NCBI RefSeq assembly: GCF_010548525.1
Contig: NZ_JAAGMG010000846.1
Span: 1-46,382, forward strand
Direction of reading: 5' to 3'
DNA: 46,382 bases
From: Streptomyces sp. SID14478
GTDB taxonomy: Bacteria; Actinomycetota; Actinomycetes; Streptomycetales; Streptomycetaceae
A model generated the notes under the pieces. The model saw nothing but the letters and a program-made list of their open reading frames with translations. It ran no database searches and had not been told where the DNA came from. The position numbers and the translations under genes were made by a program. Positions 8,879-18,052 of the stretch are shown here, piece by piece (position 1 is the stretch's first letter; each line of letters starts with the position of its first letter).

Positions 8879-10397
8879 GCCCGTCTACCAGGGTCCGCAG
8901 CCGCCGCGGCGGCGCACGTCCCTGCCGCCCCAGCAGCCTGCCGCGACGCCCGGGCCCGTCCCGCCGGGACAATTCGGCCCGCCGCCCTCGCCGACCGCCC
9001 AGGCGAGGCTCCCGCACGTGCAGACGGCGGGGCCCGCTTCCTTCCAGGAGCAGCGGACCGGGCTGTTCCGCCCAGCGCACAGCATCAAGAAGGTCGTGCT
9101 GGAACAGCTACGCGAGGAGGGCAAGCACCGCACGACGAAGCTGGCCCAAGAGGCCACGGAGCAGCGGGGCCGCTCGTTGATCAATGAGCAGGTGGCGGTC
9201 TGGGCGGACGCGCAGGGCGTGGCGGCCGGTGGCCTGGTCGATCCGGCGCTGGAGCGGGATCTTGCTTCGCTTGCGTTCGACATGTGTTTTCGTGCCGGGC
9301 GGCTGCAGCGTTACCTCGATGACGAGCAGGTGGAGGACATCTGGATCGAGGGCTTTGAGCGGGTCTTCCTCAAGTACGCCGGCCGGCGCAGCCCCGTGCA
9401 GGTGGACCGGGTCGCCGACTCGGAGGCCGAACTGCACGAACTGGTGCGGGACCTGATCAGCACCTCCGGGCATAATCGGCAGTTCTCCACGCACTCGCCG
9501 CAGGTCGAGCTCGAGATGCGGGACGGGGAGCGGCTGCAGGCACTCGGCCCGGAGATCACTGATGGGCGCACCCATGTAACGATCCGCCGCCACCGCTATC
9601 TGGACGCCTCGCTGCCGCGGCTGGTGGCGCTGGGAACGGTCAGCCAGGAGGCCGCCGATGTGCTGGCGGCCGCGGTCCGCGCCCGCCTCAACATCATGGT
9701 GTCCGGGGAGGCAGCGGCCGGAAAGACCACGTTTTTGCGGGCACTGCTCAAGGAGATCGCTCCCGAGGAGCGGTTCGGCACGGCGGAGACCACGTTCGAA
9801 TCGCTGACCAGCCGCGCCTTCCACCCGCATGTGGTGCCGATGCAGGAGCGGTTCACCAACGGCGAGCGCGGCTTGGACGGCCGGTCGGCGGGTGAGATCA
9901 CGCTCACCGACCTGATCAAGGCTGCCAAGCGGATGTCGCTGACCCGCACGATCGTCGGCGAGGTCCGCGGTGGGGAGATCACCGCGATGATGGACGTGAT
10001 GACCAGTGAACGGCGCGGCAACATGTGCACCATCCACGCCTCCGACCCGTCTGCGGTCTTCGACCGGGTTGCCGAACTGTACTTGCGCGCCCAGGAGAAT
10101 TTTTCCGAACGCCTGGCGTACCGGCAGATCGCCAACGGGGTGCACTTTATCGCCCACTTGTCGGTCGATGACCAGGGCACCCGCCGTCTGTCGCATATCT
10201 GGGAGGTCACCGGTGTCGCGCATGACGGGCGCCCCGGCCACAACGAGATCTTCGGACCGTCCGACGGCTTCGCCGGGCCCGCGGTGCCCCGGGACCGGAT
10301 GAGCGAGCCCAGAATGCGGCAGTTGACCGCGGCCGGCCTGGCCTCTGACCTGCTGTCCCCTCAGGCCGTGGCCTACCTTCACGGAGGCCGCGCATGA
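8868..10397 (+). CDS. tadA: TadA/CpaF-type pilus assembly ATPase
   Basis: A 509-residue protein from GTG 8868. The Pro-rich first 60 residues are followed by the N-terminal domain (EDIWIEGFERVFLKYAGRR). The ATPase core has the P-loop SGEAAAGKTTFLRALL near 279-294, the Asp-box-like AETTFESLTSR, the Walker B region TRTIVGEVRGGEITAMMDVM, and the His-box GNMCTIHASDP. All catalytic elements of the secretion-ATPase family are present. It should form a cytoplasmic hexamer that powers pilin polymerisation through TadB/TadC. Its stop overlaps the TadB start. Confidence 0.92.
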   Translation: MRAEPVYQGPQPPRRRTSLPPQQPAATPGPVPPGQFGPPPSPTAQARLPHVQTAGPASFQEQRTGLFRPAHSIKKVVLEQLREEGKHRTTKLAQEATEQRGRSLINEQVAVWADAQGVAAGGLVDPALERDLASLAFDMCFRAGRLQRYLDDEQVEDIWIEGFERVFLKYAGRRSPVQVDRVADSEAELHELVRDLISTSGHNRQFSTHSPQVELEMRDGERLQALGPEITDGRTHVTIRRHRYLDASLPRLVALGTVSQEAADVLAAAVRARLNIMVSGEAAAGKTTFLRALLKEIAPEERFGTAETTFESLTSRAFHPHVVPMQERFTNGERGLDGRSAGEITLTDLIKAAKRMSLTRTIVGEVRGGEITAMMDVMTSERRGNMCTIHASDPSAVFDRVAELYLRAQENFSERLAYRQIANGVHFIAHLSVDDQGTRRLSHIWEVTGVAHDGRPGHNEIFGPSDGFAGPAVPRDRMSEPRMRQLTAAGLASDLLSPQAVAYLHGGRA

Positions 10398-11332
10398 TCC
10401 CCTCCTTGTGGTGGATCGTCACCGGCGCCCTGGGCGGCATCGGGGTGGTGCTCGCGGTGGCCGGGCTGGTGGGAACCAGTGCGCCGAAGAAGCCGCTGCC
10501 GTGGCAGGGCGAACGCGGCACCATGGCCCGGCAGTTCGCCGCCCAGCGCCGCCTCCTCCTTGCCGTCGCCGGGGTAGCTCTGCTGGTGGTGTGGCTTGTG
10601 ACCGCCATGGTGATGGCCGGCGTGATCGTCGCCGCCGTGATCGTCGGAGGCCCGTGGCTGCTGGCCGGGCAGGCCGTGAACAGGACGCAGATCGCCCGGC
10701 GCGAAGCGCTGGCCGACTGGGCACAGCGGCTCTCGGAGATGGTGCGCCTGGGCAACGCCCTGGAACGCTGCCTGATCGCCTCCCGTAAACACGCGCCCAC
10801 CGCGCTCGCCGCCGAAGTGATCGACCTGTCCGACAAGATCCAGGCGGGGTGGCCCGCACACGAGGCCCTCGCCGACTTCGCCCGGGGCCTGGACGACGTG
10901 ACCGGGGACAAGGTGTGCGCCGCTTTGATCATGGCGGCGCGGGACCCGGGCCCGGGCCTGGCCCAGGCCATGGAGGACCTGTCCGTCTCCGTGCGCGAGG
11001 AGGTCAAGCAGCGCCGCGCCATCGAGGCCGACCGGCAGCGGATCCGCACCACCGTGCGGGGGCTGACGATCGTCGCCCTGGTTTTGGTCGGCCTGGGTTT
11101 CACCGTCCCGTCCTACACCGGCGTCTACGCCGGGGCGCTGGGGCAGCTGGTCCTGGCGCTGCTCAGCGGCGGCTTCGTCGCCACCTTGATGTGGGGGCGC
11201 AGTTACGCCACCCGCGGGCGCAGCGCCCGGGTTCTGGTGCCCGACCGCAAGAGCCCCGTCAAGGTGCCGGAGCGGCCCGATGCGGACGAGGACGGCTTCG
11301 CTGCGGCGGAGCCGGTGTGGGGGGCCTCATGA
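10394..11332 (+). CDS. tadB: TadB-like pilus platform membrane protein
   Basis: A 312-residue protein whose ATG overlaps the TadA stop. Membrane segments are visible near residues 3-25 (LWWIVTGALGGIGVVLAVAG), 55-90 (two segments), and 220-265. The T2SSF-type cytoplasmic domain lies between them: RREALADWAQRLSEMVRLGN, RCLIASRKHAPTALAAEV and AREPGPGL-like AARDPGPGLAQAMEDLSVSV. TadB pairs with TadC as the inner-membrane platform on which the TadA ATPase acts. Confidence 0.85.
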   Translation: MIPSLWWIVTGALGGIGVVLAVAGLVGTSAPKKPLPWQGERGTMARQFAAQRRLLLAVAGVALLVVWLVTAMVMAGVIVAAVIVGGPWLLAGQAVNRTQIARREALADWAQRLSEMVRLGNALERCLIASRKHAPTALAAEVIDLSDKIQAGWPAHEALADFARGLDDVTGDKVCAALIMAARDPGPGLAQAMEDLSVSVREEVKQRRAIEADRQRIRTTVRGLTIVALVLVGLGFTVPSYTGVYAGALGQLVLALLSGGFVATLMWGRSYATRGRSARVLVPDRKSPVKVPERPDADEDGFAAAEPVWGAS

Positions 11333-12231
11333 ACAACCTGGGCATCGTGATCGTCTCCGCCGCGCTGGGCGGCGGCGGTCTGGCGCTGCTGGTCAATGAA
11401 CTGTTGCCCGCGGCGCCCAAGTTGGGGCCGGCCCTGGACCGGCTCAACCCGCCCCCTGCACCGCCGCAGGCGGGCGTGCAGCCCGCAACGTCCGTGCAGT
11501 CTCGGGCCCAGGAGCAGTTCGGGCAGTGGCTGCTCCGGAAGATTCCGCTCACTCTGCCCCGCCGGGATCTGGACCTGCTGGGCCACAGCGCCGAGGAATT
11601 CCTGTTCAACAAGGCGGTGCTGCTGCTGGTCGGCCTGTTCACGCCCTCGGTGTTCGTGGCCGCCTGGGTTCTGCTGGGCATCAGCGTGCCGCTGTATGCG
11701 CCGGCCGTCGTCGGTCTGATCCTCGCCGTCGTGTGCTGGTTCGTCCCGGACCTGATGCTGCGCCGCGACGCGCGGAAAGCGCGTGCCGAGGCCGCCCACG
11801 GCATCGCCGTCTACCTCGAGCTCGTCGCGCTGCGCCTGGCGTCCGGCATCGCCATCGAAGCCGCCCTGGAACAAAGTGCCTTCGCGGGCCGCGGCTGGGT
11901 GTTCCTGCGTCTGCAGGACGCGCTGATGGCCTCCCGCGTCGAGCGCACCAGCCAGGCCACAGCGCTGCACCACCTCAGCGGGCGCCTGGAACTCGCCGTG
12001 CTTGCAGACATCGCGGACTTCGCGCGAATGGCCTCCGAGGAGGGCGCCTCGGTGTATGCCCCGGTGCGTCACCGCGCGCAGAGCCTGCGCAGCGAGCAGC
12101 TCGCCGCTGAGGCCGCCGTGGCCAACGCCGACACCGAGAAGATGCACGGCCCGATCGGGGTGATGTGCGTCCTGGTCCTGGCCGCGATGGCCTTCCCTGC
12201 TCTGATCAACGCTTTCAACCTGTCGACCTGA
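11329..12231 (+). CDS. tadC: TadC-like pilus platform membrane protein
   Basis: A 300-residue protein with an ATGA overlap to TadB. It has an N-terminal hydrophobic segment, two central segments (LLLVGLFTPSVFVAAWVLLG and PAVVGLILAVVCWFVP), and a C-terminal one (VMCVLVLAAMAFPALINAF). The T2SSF domain includes GIAVYLELVALRLASGIAIE and ADIADFARMASEEGASVYAP. It is the expected second subunit of the platform. The pilin-like gene follows after 13 bases. Confidence 0.85.
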   Translation: MNNLGIVIVSAALGGGGLALLVNELLPAAPKLGPALDRLNPPPAPPQAGVQPATSVQSRAQEQFGQWLLRKIPLTLPRRDLDLLGHSAEEFLFNKAVLLLVGLFTPSVFVAAWVLLGISVPLYAPAVVGLILAVVCWFVPDLMLRRDARKARAEAAHGIAVYLELVALRLASGIAIEAALEQSAFAGRGWVFLRLQDALMASRVERTSQATALHHLSGRLELAVLADIADFARMASEEGASVYAPVRHRAQSLRSEQLAAEAAVANADTEKMHGPIGVMCVLVLAAMAFPALINAFNLST

Positions 12232-12244
12232 ACCGGAGATTCTC

Positions 12245-12484
12245 GTGTCCGACATGCTTTTGAAGGCGAGCATGCGTCTCGCCCACTTCCCTACTGTGCT
12301 TTCGCGCCGGCTGCGTGAGGTCCGCCGCCAGATGAACGAGGAAGGCGACCGGGGCGACAACCCGATCGTGACCGTCATCTTGTGGGTGGCCGGGATCGGC
12401 ATCGCCATCACGATCGTGGCCGCGCTGGTCGCGCTGGGCACCCGCGCGTCCACGAAGGTCGACAACGTCGACCTCGGGGACTGA
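12245..12484 (+). CDS. Small pilin-like protein (candidate Flp major pilin)
   Basis: A 79-residue protein from GTG 12245. A basic/amphipathic N-terminus (SRRLREVRRQMNEEGDRGDN) leads into one hydrophobic segment (PIVTVILWVAGIGIAITIVA) and a short tail. Size, position between TadC and the TadE genes, and the acidic/Gly motif just before the helix resemble Flp prepilins, but the classical G/XXXXEY cleavage motif is not evident. No prepilin peptidase gene is in the window, so either it lies elsewhere or processing differs. It is the best candidate for the major pilin. Confidence 0.6.
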   Translation: MSDMLLKASMRLAHFPTVLSRRLREVRRQMNEEGDRGDNPIVTVILWVAGIGIAITIVAALVALGTRASTKVDNVDLGD

Positions 12485-12494
12485 GCAGCTGGCG

Positions 12495-12887
12495 ATGAGA
12501 CATCTGCGGGACGAGCGGGGGTCGTCCCCCATCCAGGCCGCCATCATCTTCCCGGCCGTGATCATCATCTGTTTTCTGCTGATCCAGGGCGTGTTGTGGG
12601 CCTACGCCCGCAACATCGCCTACACCGCGGCCCGGGCGGGCGTGATGGCCGGCCGCACCTATGACGCAACGCCGGCCGACGGCCAGACCCGCGCCCAGCA
12701 GGCACTGGACGAGCTGGCGGGGAACGTGCTGCGCGGCACTGCAGTCAGCGCAGACGGCAGCAGCGCTGAGACGATGCGTGTGCACGTTCGCGGGCAGGCT
12801 CTGACCATACTGCCCGGTTTCCACCTGACGGTGAACGCCACCGTCACCGGGCCGATCGAACGGTTCACCATCCAGGGGGCGCCGTGA
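12495..12887 (+). CDS. tadE: TadE-like pseudopilin 1
   Basis: A 130-residue protein. DERGSSPIQAAIIFPAVIII starts the TadE-type leader: charged residues, Gly, then a hydrophobic helix (about residues 14-36). The conserved glutamate at position 5 of the helix is replaced by glutamine or absent (SPIQAA). The C-terminal part is beta-rich (LPGFHLTVNATVTGPIERFT). TadE proteins are minor pilins that initiate assembly. The stop overlaps the next GTG start. Confidence 0.78.
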   Translation: MRHLRDERGSSPIQAAIIFPAVIIICFLLIQGVLWAYARNIAYTAARAGVMAGRTYDATPADGQTRAQQALDELAGNVLRGTAVSADGSSAETMRVHVRGQALTILPGFHLTVNATVTGPIERFTIQGAP

Positions 12888-13351
12888 CGCCTCACAGGAG
12901 GTGCGCCCCGGCCGGTTGGCGCGTCCCCTTGCGGGACGAGCGCGGGAACACGGCGATCGAGGCGGCGATCACGGTCCCGGTGCTGATCATGCTGGTGCTG
13001 CTGTTCGTGGCCGGTGCCCGGTTGTCGCTGGCCGGGCAGAAGACCGACGCGGCCGCCGAGGCCGCCGCCCGGGCAGCCTCGCTGGAACGCACCCCCGGGC
13101 AGGGACTGGAGGCGGCCAAACGCGCCGCCCGCGACGCCCTGTCGGGTGAGCAGCAGGCCTGCACCAGTGTGGCGGTACGCGCGGACACTTCGGGGCTGGC
13201 TGTGCCGGTGGGGACAGTGTCGGCGGTCACCGTGCGCGTGGAATGCCGTGTTCCGGTGGGTGATCTACTGCTGTTCGGCGGCGGGCCCGGCATCCGAACG
13301 GTCAGCAGCACGTTCACGTCCGTTGTCGACGCCTTCCGGAGCCGCACGTGA
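12884..13351 (+). CDS. tadE: TadE-like pseudopilin 2
   Basis: A 155-residue protein from GTG 12884, overlapping the previous stop (GTGA). The leader DERGNTAIEAAITVPVLIML carries the conserved Glu inside the helix, unlike its neighbour. An Ala-rich helical stretch (KTDAAAEAAARAASLERTPG) follows the membrane segment, then a beta-rich domain with two cysteines (QQACTS and VECRVP) that may form a disulfide. Confidence 0.82.
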   Translation: MTPHRRCAPAGWRVPLRDERGNTAIEAAITVPVLIMLVLLFVAGARLSLAGQKTDAAAEAAARAASLERTPGQGLEAAKRAARDALSGEQQACTSVAVRADTSGLAVPVGTVSAVTVRVECRVPVGDLLLFGGGPGIRTVSSTFTSVVDAFRSRT

Positions 13352-13842
13352 ACCGCCTCGAGAACATCACGCACCCGGTGGCACGCCTGGGCCGATGGCT
13401 CGTCCGCCGACCGCGTGCCGTGCCGTTGGACGACCGCGGCGGGATCAGCCTGTTCATCGCCATCATCACCGGCCCGCTCATCCTGGTCTCCGGGCTGCTG
13501 ACCGTGGACGCCTTTGGCAGTCTGCGCTCTCGTGAGAACGCCGACGCCCTGGCTGTTGAGGCCTCCCGTGCCGCGCAGCAGGCTGTCGACCTGGATTCCG
13601 TCATCCCCGCCCACGGCATCAAGATCGACCCGGCAGCGGCCACCGCGGCCGCGCATGCCTACCTGGCGCGGGCCGGCGCCGAGGGCAGCGTGCGGATCAC
13701 GAACGGCGGACGCCGTATCACTGTGACCGTGACCGGCAGCTACCACGGCAAGTTCTGGCCCCACACCTTCACCCACCAGGTCTCCAGCAGCGCCCGACTG
13801 CTGTTCGGCACCACGCACCCCGAGGACGGCGAGAGCCCATGA
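13348..13842 (+). CDS. TadG-like pilus protein
   Basis: A 164-residue protein from GTG 13348. DDRGGISLFIAIITGPLILV begins a TadG/TadE-type hydrophobic leader (about residues 30-52). The pattern LRSRENADALAVEASRAAQQ after it is the usual TadG helix. It is shorter than full TadG proteins because it lacks the von Willebrand domain. It ends with an ATGA overlap to the LysM-BTAD gene. Confidence 0.75.
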   Translation: MNRLENITHPVARLGRWLVRRPRAVPLDDRGGISLFIAIITGPLILVSGLLTVDAFGSLRSRENADALAVEASRAAQQAVDLDSVIPAHGIKIDPAAATAAAHAYLARAGAEGSVRITNGGRRITVTVTGSYHGKFWPHTFTHQVSSSARLLFGTTHPEDGESP

Positions 13843-16800
13843 CCCGCTCCCCCGCTACCCGCGCGCCGCGGCGCCCGCGACCGACCGTGGGTCTGCTGGC
13901 GCGGGCCCTGGGTGCATTTGCCGCGCTCGCCTTCACCCTCGTTGTGATCCCGTATGTGCTGTGGCAGGCCACCAGCGCCATTGCCAGCGACGGTCTGGAC
14001 GCGCTGCGGCACGCCTTCACCCGGCAGGACATCAGCGCCGCCGTGCTGATCGTCTGCTGCATCGGCTGGCTGGCCTGGGGCTCGTTCGTGCTCTCCCTGT
14101 TGCTGGAGGTCCCCGCGCAGCTGCGCGGGGTGCGTGCGCCGCGTCTTCCCGGGCTGCAGATCAGTCAACGCGCTGCCGCCTCCTTGGTCGGCGCGCTCCT
14201 CGTCCTGGCGCCGACCGGGACCGCACTGGCCGCAGCCCCCGCCCAGGCAGCACCCAGCTCCCCCGCCACAGCCGCGAGCACCACCCAACTCCCCGGCCAG
14301 GTCCAGCGGTCGATGCCACGTACAGCGCAGGCCGCCGCCACGACCGCGCCTGAGCGTGCGGCGCGGGAGACCTACACGGTGCGCGATGTGCGGCCTGCGG
14401 AGAGCCTGTGGTCGATCGCAGAGCACCTTTACGGTGACGGCGAGGCATACACCCACCTCGCCCACGCCAACGAGGGCACTACCATGATCGACGGGCGTAC
14501 GTTTCATGCGAGCCTGCCGATCCAGCCCGGATGGGTCCTCCAACTGCCCTCCGGCATGAACCGGATCGACGCTCCCCACCCGGCGGCCGGTGAACAGCTG
14601 CAGGTACAGAGCGGCGGGGAGCAGCACGCGGCCGGGGCGCACACGGTGACCCGCGGCGAGACTCTCTCCGAGATCGCCCAGGACGAGACCGGTGACGCCG
14701 CGAACTGGCCGCGCCTTTATGAAGCCAGCCGCGGTGCCCAGCCCCACGGCCTCCCAAGGATCACCGACCCGGACTTGATCCGTCCTGACCAGCAGGTCAC
14801 CATCCCCGACTCCGCCGGTCAGGAGTCCCCCGCCGCTCCTGGGCATCAGGACGAGCCGGCGACACCGCGTTCCCCCGGCGATTACGCCGACGACGACGCT
14901 CAGCCGGGCACCGGCCACGGTGCCGGGCCGTCCGGCCCGGCCCGCGGCGGGCAGGAGTCGGCGCTACCCGCGCCGACCGTCTCCGCTCCGTCTGCACCGT
15001 CGTCAGCGGCACGCTCCCCGCAGTCATCGCCGACCCGCGAAGGCGGGCAGCCTTCCACCGCCCAGCCGACCGAGCGGCCGCACGCCTCCCCCGGCGCCCC
15101 GTCCGCAACTCCTTCTGCGTCCGCGCCTGTTCCCGCGCAGTCTGGGCAGCCCGCACCGTCCGCCCGGCCACAGCAGGACAGCTCCTCGCCCCTCGCGATG
15201 TCGTCGGTGGTGCAGGCGTTTGCGGTCCTCGCCGGGGCGCTGACTCTCACGCTCGCCGCCAGGCGGCTGTGGCAGTGGCGCTCGCGCCGCCCCGGACAGA
15301 GCGTGCCCGAGAGCGAACCTGCCGCAGTGGAAGAAGAGTTGGCGGAGATCGCGCACGACGGCGCCGCGGGCGTGCGGCGCCTGAGCGCCGCACTGTCCGC
15401 ACTGTCCGGCGCTGAGGGCGTGCCCGGCGAGCTCCCGGTGCTGCGGGCCGGGCGGGTCACCGCCTACAGCGTTCAGGTCCTCCCTGACGATGTCGCCGCG
15501 CCGCCCCAGGCGCCGTTCACCTCCTCCAAGGCGGGCTGGTGGGACCTGCCCGACAGCGTCGAGCTGCACGAGCCCGTCGCAGACGCGGTCCCCCCGTATC
15601 CGGCGCTGGTCACCCTCGGCATTTCCCCGGACGGTGACCTGCTGCTGGCGAACCTGCCCCCCTGGCAGGTCCTCCTCGTCGACGGCTCCCCCACCAGCCG
15701 GAGCGAGGTGATGGCCGCACTCGCCACCGAACTCTCGATCGGCGAGCAGGCCGACCATGTTGAGGTCGTCACCTGCGGGATGGGCGCGCTCGGCTCCGAA
15801 CTGAAAGCGCTCGGTGTGCAGTACCTGCCCGATCCCCGTCTCGCCGCCAGCGAGCTCGCCGAACGGGTCCTGGAAGCCCATCAAAACCCTGGCGACCGGG
15901 GCGCACCGTACCTGGTCATGTGCGCGGGCGACATCGACGAGGACACCTGCCAGGAGTTCGCCCAGATCCTGGAACAGGCCCGCCAGCTGACCCCGTGCAT
16001 CCTGGTCCTGCCCGCCACCGCCGACACTGCCTTCCCCGACGCCGAAGTCATCGACGCCGATACGCACGGTCCCCAGCGCATCGACACGCTCGGCACCGAC
16101 GTGTCCCTGCAGCGCCTGGACGCCGCCACCATCACCGAACTTGCCCGCGCCTACCGCCACGCACGCCGCCCCGCCGAGGAGGCGAGCGGAGTGTGGGAAC
16201 ACGTACCGCCTGAGCCGATCGCAGCGCCCCGTCCCTCCCCCGCAACCCCCACGGCACGGCCGGTGCCCCACCAGGCACAGGACGAAGCCGTGGAACTCGG
16301 TGCCACAGCCCAGGGCGCAACGGCGAGTGCGGGGACAGCCGGCGAGGTTCCCGATGTGTCCCAACCGGTCGTGTTCCAGACCTTCCTGGAGGCTGGCACC
16401 GATCCAGCACAGGTGCCGCTGCAGGCCGTCCCCACCGCCTCATCCGGCAACGAGGAGCCCGCCCTCGAACAACAGGCACCGCGCTTCCTTATCCCGCCGG
16501 TGCACGCGCTGCGCACGGCCGAACGGCCCGGGCCGGTGCCGCTGAGCGACGACGACTTCGCCGTGACGGAAGCCAGCGCACGCGACAGCGCACCCCGGCT
16601 GCGGGTGCTGGGCACGGTGACGATGGACCACGTCACCAGCGGTTCGCTCTCTCCACGGCTCACTGAGCTCGCCGCGCACCTGCTCCTCAAGCCCGGCAGC
16701 AGCGCCGACAGGTTGTGTGAGGACCTCGGCGAGAGCGAGCCCTGGTCCGCCAAGACCCTCGGCTCCCGCTTCCGTGAACTGCGCACCGAACTCGGCACCA

Positions 16801-17315
16801 GCCCCGACGGCGATCTGTACGTCCCCCAGCGGCACGGGAAGTCCTCGCCGTTCGCGCTGGCGGACACGGTGCGCTGCGACTGGAGTGAGTTCGAGCGCCT
16901 GGCCGCGCTCGGCCTCAGCCGCGGCGAGGAGGGCCTGCGCCACCTCGAGCGCGCACTGGGCCTGGTCCACGGCATGCCCTTGGCCGAGCATCCCGCCACC
17001 TGGATGACCGGGCTGCGCACCACGATGCAGACGAAGATCACCTCCGTCGCACACACCGTCGCCTCCTACCGCCTGGCAGAGGGCCCGTATCAGGACTTCC
17101 CCAGCGCGCGACAGGCCTGCACAGTGGGTCTGAGCGTGGACTCATACTGCGAGTGGCTGCACCGCGCCCTCATGCGCACCGAGGCCGCAGCCGGCAACCA
17201 CAACGCCCTGCAGAAGGCGATCGCGCACTGGCACGACGCCACCCGCCACCTACCGGCCGCACAGATCGACCGGAAGACCCAGGCACTGGTCGACGAGCTC
17301 GTCAACGCGTCCTGA
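13839..17315 (+). CDS. Large membrane protein with two LysM domains and a BTAD domain
   Basis: A 1158-residue protein. Two N-terminal membrane segments (about 25-48 and 65-90) and a third hydrophobic stretch (about 108-125) precede LysM 1 (YTVRDVRPAESLWSIAEHLY, about 177-240) and LysM 2 (HTVTRGETLSEIAQDETG, about 268-324). A Ser/Pro/Ala-rich linker runs to a membrane segment at about 455-475 (VVQAFAVLAGALTLTLAARR). The remaining 680 residues would be cytoplasmic and end in a SARP-type winged-helix-like plus BTAD region from about 921 (LRVLGTVTMDH) to the end. LysM binds peptidoglycan; BTAD is the TPR-like domain of SARP regulators. The protein could sense the cell wall or the pilus channel outside and act on regulation or assembly inside. 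It is the last gene of the co-directional run. Confidence 0.85.
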   Translation: MTRSPATRAPRRPRPTVGLLARALGAFAALAFTLVVIPYVLWQATSAIASDGLDALRHAFTRQDISAAVLIVCCIGWLAWGSFVLSLLLEVPAQLRGVRAPRLPGLQISQRAAASLVGALLVLAPTGTALAAAPAQAAPSSPATAASTTQLPGQVQRSMPRTAQAAATTAPERAARETYTVRDVRPAESLWSIAEHLYGDGEAYTHLAHANEGTTMIDGRTFHASLPIQPGWVLQLPSGMNRIDAPHPAAGEQLQVQSGGEQHAAGAHTVTRGETLSEIAQDETGDAANWPRLYEASRGAQPHGLPRITDPDLIRPDQQVTIPDSAGQESPAAPGHQDEPATPRSPGDYADDDAQPGTGHGAGPSGPARGGQESALPAPTVSAPSAPSSAARSPQSSPTREGGQPSTAQPTERPHASPGAPSATPSASAPVPAQSGQPAPSARPQQDSSSPLAMSSVVQAFAVLAGALTLTLAARRLWQWRSRRPGQSVPESEPAAVEEELAEIAHDGAAGVRRLSAALSALSGAEGVPGELPVLRAGRVTAYSVQVLPDDVAAPPQAPFTSSKAGWWDLPDSVELHEPVADAVPPYPALVTLGISPDGDLLLANLPPWQVLLVDGSPTSRSEVMAALATELSIGEQADHVEVVTCGMGALGSELKALGVQYLPDPRLAASELAERVLEAHQNPGDRGAPYLVMCAGDIDEDTCQEFAQILEQARQLTPCILVLPATADTAFPDAEVIDADTHGPQRIDTLGTDVSLQRLDAATITELARAYRHARRPAEEASGVWEHVPPEPIAAPRPSPATPTARPVPHQAQDEAVELGATAQGATASAGTAGEVPDVSQPVVFQTFLEAGTDPAQVPLQAVPTASSGNEEPALEQQAPRFLIPPVHALRTAERPGPVPLSDDDFAVTEASARDSAPRLRVLGTVTMDHVTSGSLSPRLTELAAHLLLKPGSSADRLCEDLGESEPWSAKTLGSRFRELRTELGTSPDGDLYVPQRHGKSSPFALADTVRCDWSEFERLAALGLSRGEEGLRHLERALGLVHGMPLAEHPATWMTGLRTTMQTKITSVAHTVASYRLAEGPYQDFPSARQACTVGLSVDSYCEWLHRALMRTEAAAGNHNALQKAIAHWHDATRHLPAAQIDRKTQALVDELVNAS

Positions 17316-17376
17316 CCGAGATCTGGTTCAGGATGCGGCCAACTCACTTGCGGCGGAGAGCAGTTCCTTGCGCCGT

Positions 17377-17817
17377 CTAGGAGGAGGCTTCGAGCTCCTG
17401 GGCGGCGTAGGCGAGCAGTTCCTGTGCCGCCGTCTCGTTCGATACGGGTGGGTGGTCCTGCCAGCGAGCCACCGTCTCGCGCACCATCACGGCGACCGCC
17501 TCGGCCTGGCGGACCAAGTCATCGTCCAAGCCCGTCGTCTCGCCTGCGCCGTCGGGTCCGGTGACCACGATCGTCCCGTGCAGCGGGTACAGAGCGATGC
17601 CACGCCACGCACTCGCGAGCGTCCACGCGGTCAGATTCAGCCGGGTGCCTGCGGCCGAGGTATCGCCAATGTGGAGCACCGCCCGCCGATGGTAGACGCC
17701 CTGGTTCAGGGCTTCGCCGACCTCGCGCCGGATCGCGTCGTAGGCCTCGCTCGGGTCCTCGGGCAGGTCGATCGTCGACACGGTCGTGTCGACGTCGATG
17801 CGTAGTGCGGTCGCCAT
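17377..17817 (-). CDS. Conserved actinobacterial small protein (possibly DUF3846)
   Basis: A 146-residue soluble protein. ATG 17817 was chosen because GAGAAGGG lies about 7 bases before it; the frame is open further upstream without a good site. It starts MATALRIDVDTTVSTIDLP and has YHRRAVLHIGD, LTAWTLASAWRGIALYPLHG and LDDDLVRQAEAVAVMVRE. This pattern resembles small Streptomyces proteins of the DUF3846 type, often found on plasmids; the assignment is from memory and tentative. It converges with the LysM-BTAD gene (61 bases apart, no obvious terminator hairpin). Confidence 0.7.
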   Translation of the reverse strand: MATALRIDVDTTVSTIDLPEDPSEAYDAIRREVGEALNQGVYHRRAVLHIGDTSAAGTRLNLTAWTLASAWRGIALYPLHGTIVVTGPDGAGETTGLDDDLVRQAEAVAVMVRETVARWQDHPPVSNETAAQELLAYAAQELEASS

Positions 17818-18052
17818 CAACGGGCCCTTCTCCTGCGGGCAGCACCCCGTGGTTCTTGCTGCGCAACGTCTTCGATCACCGTAGTACGCAGTGCACACCC
17901 GGCAGGGTGCGATGACCAATCTGTGCACTCCCCCACGGTCGGCGACGGCGCCGAAGATCCTCGCGCGCTGCGCAGCCCCGGTGGCACGTTGACGAGTCGC
18001 GCAGCGGAAACATTCAGGTCACGGCACTATGCAACCTCTGGACGGCGGCGGG

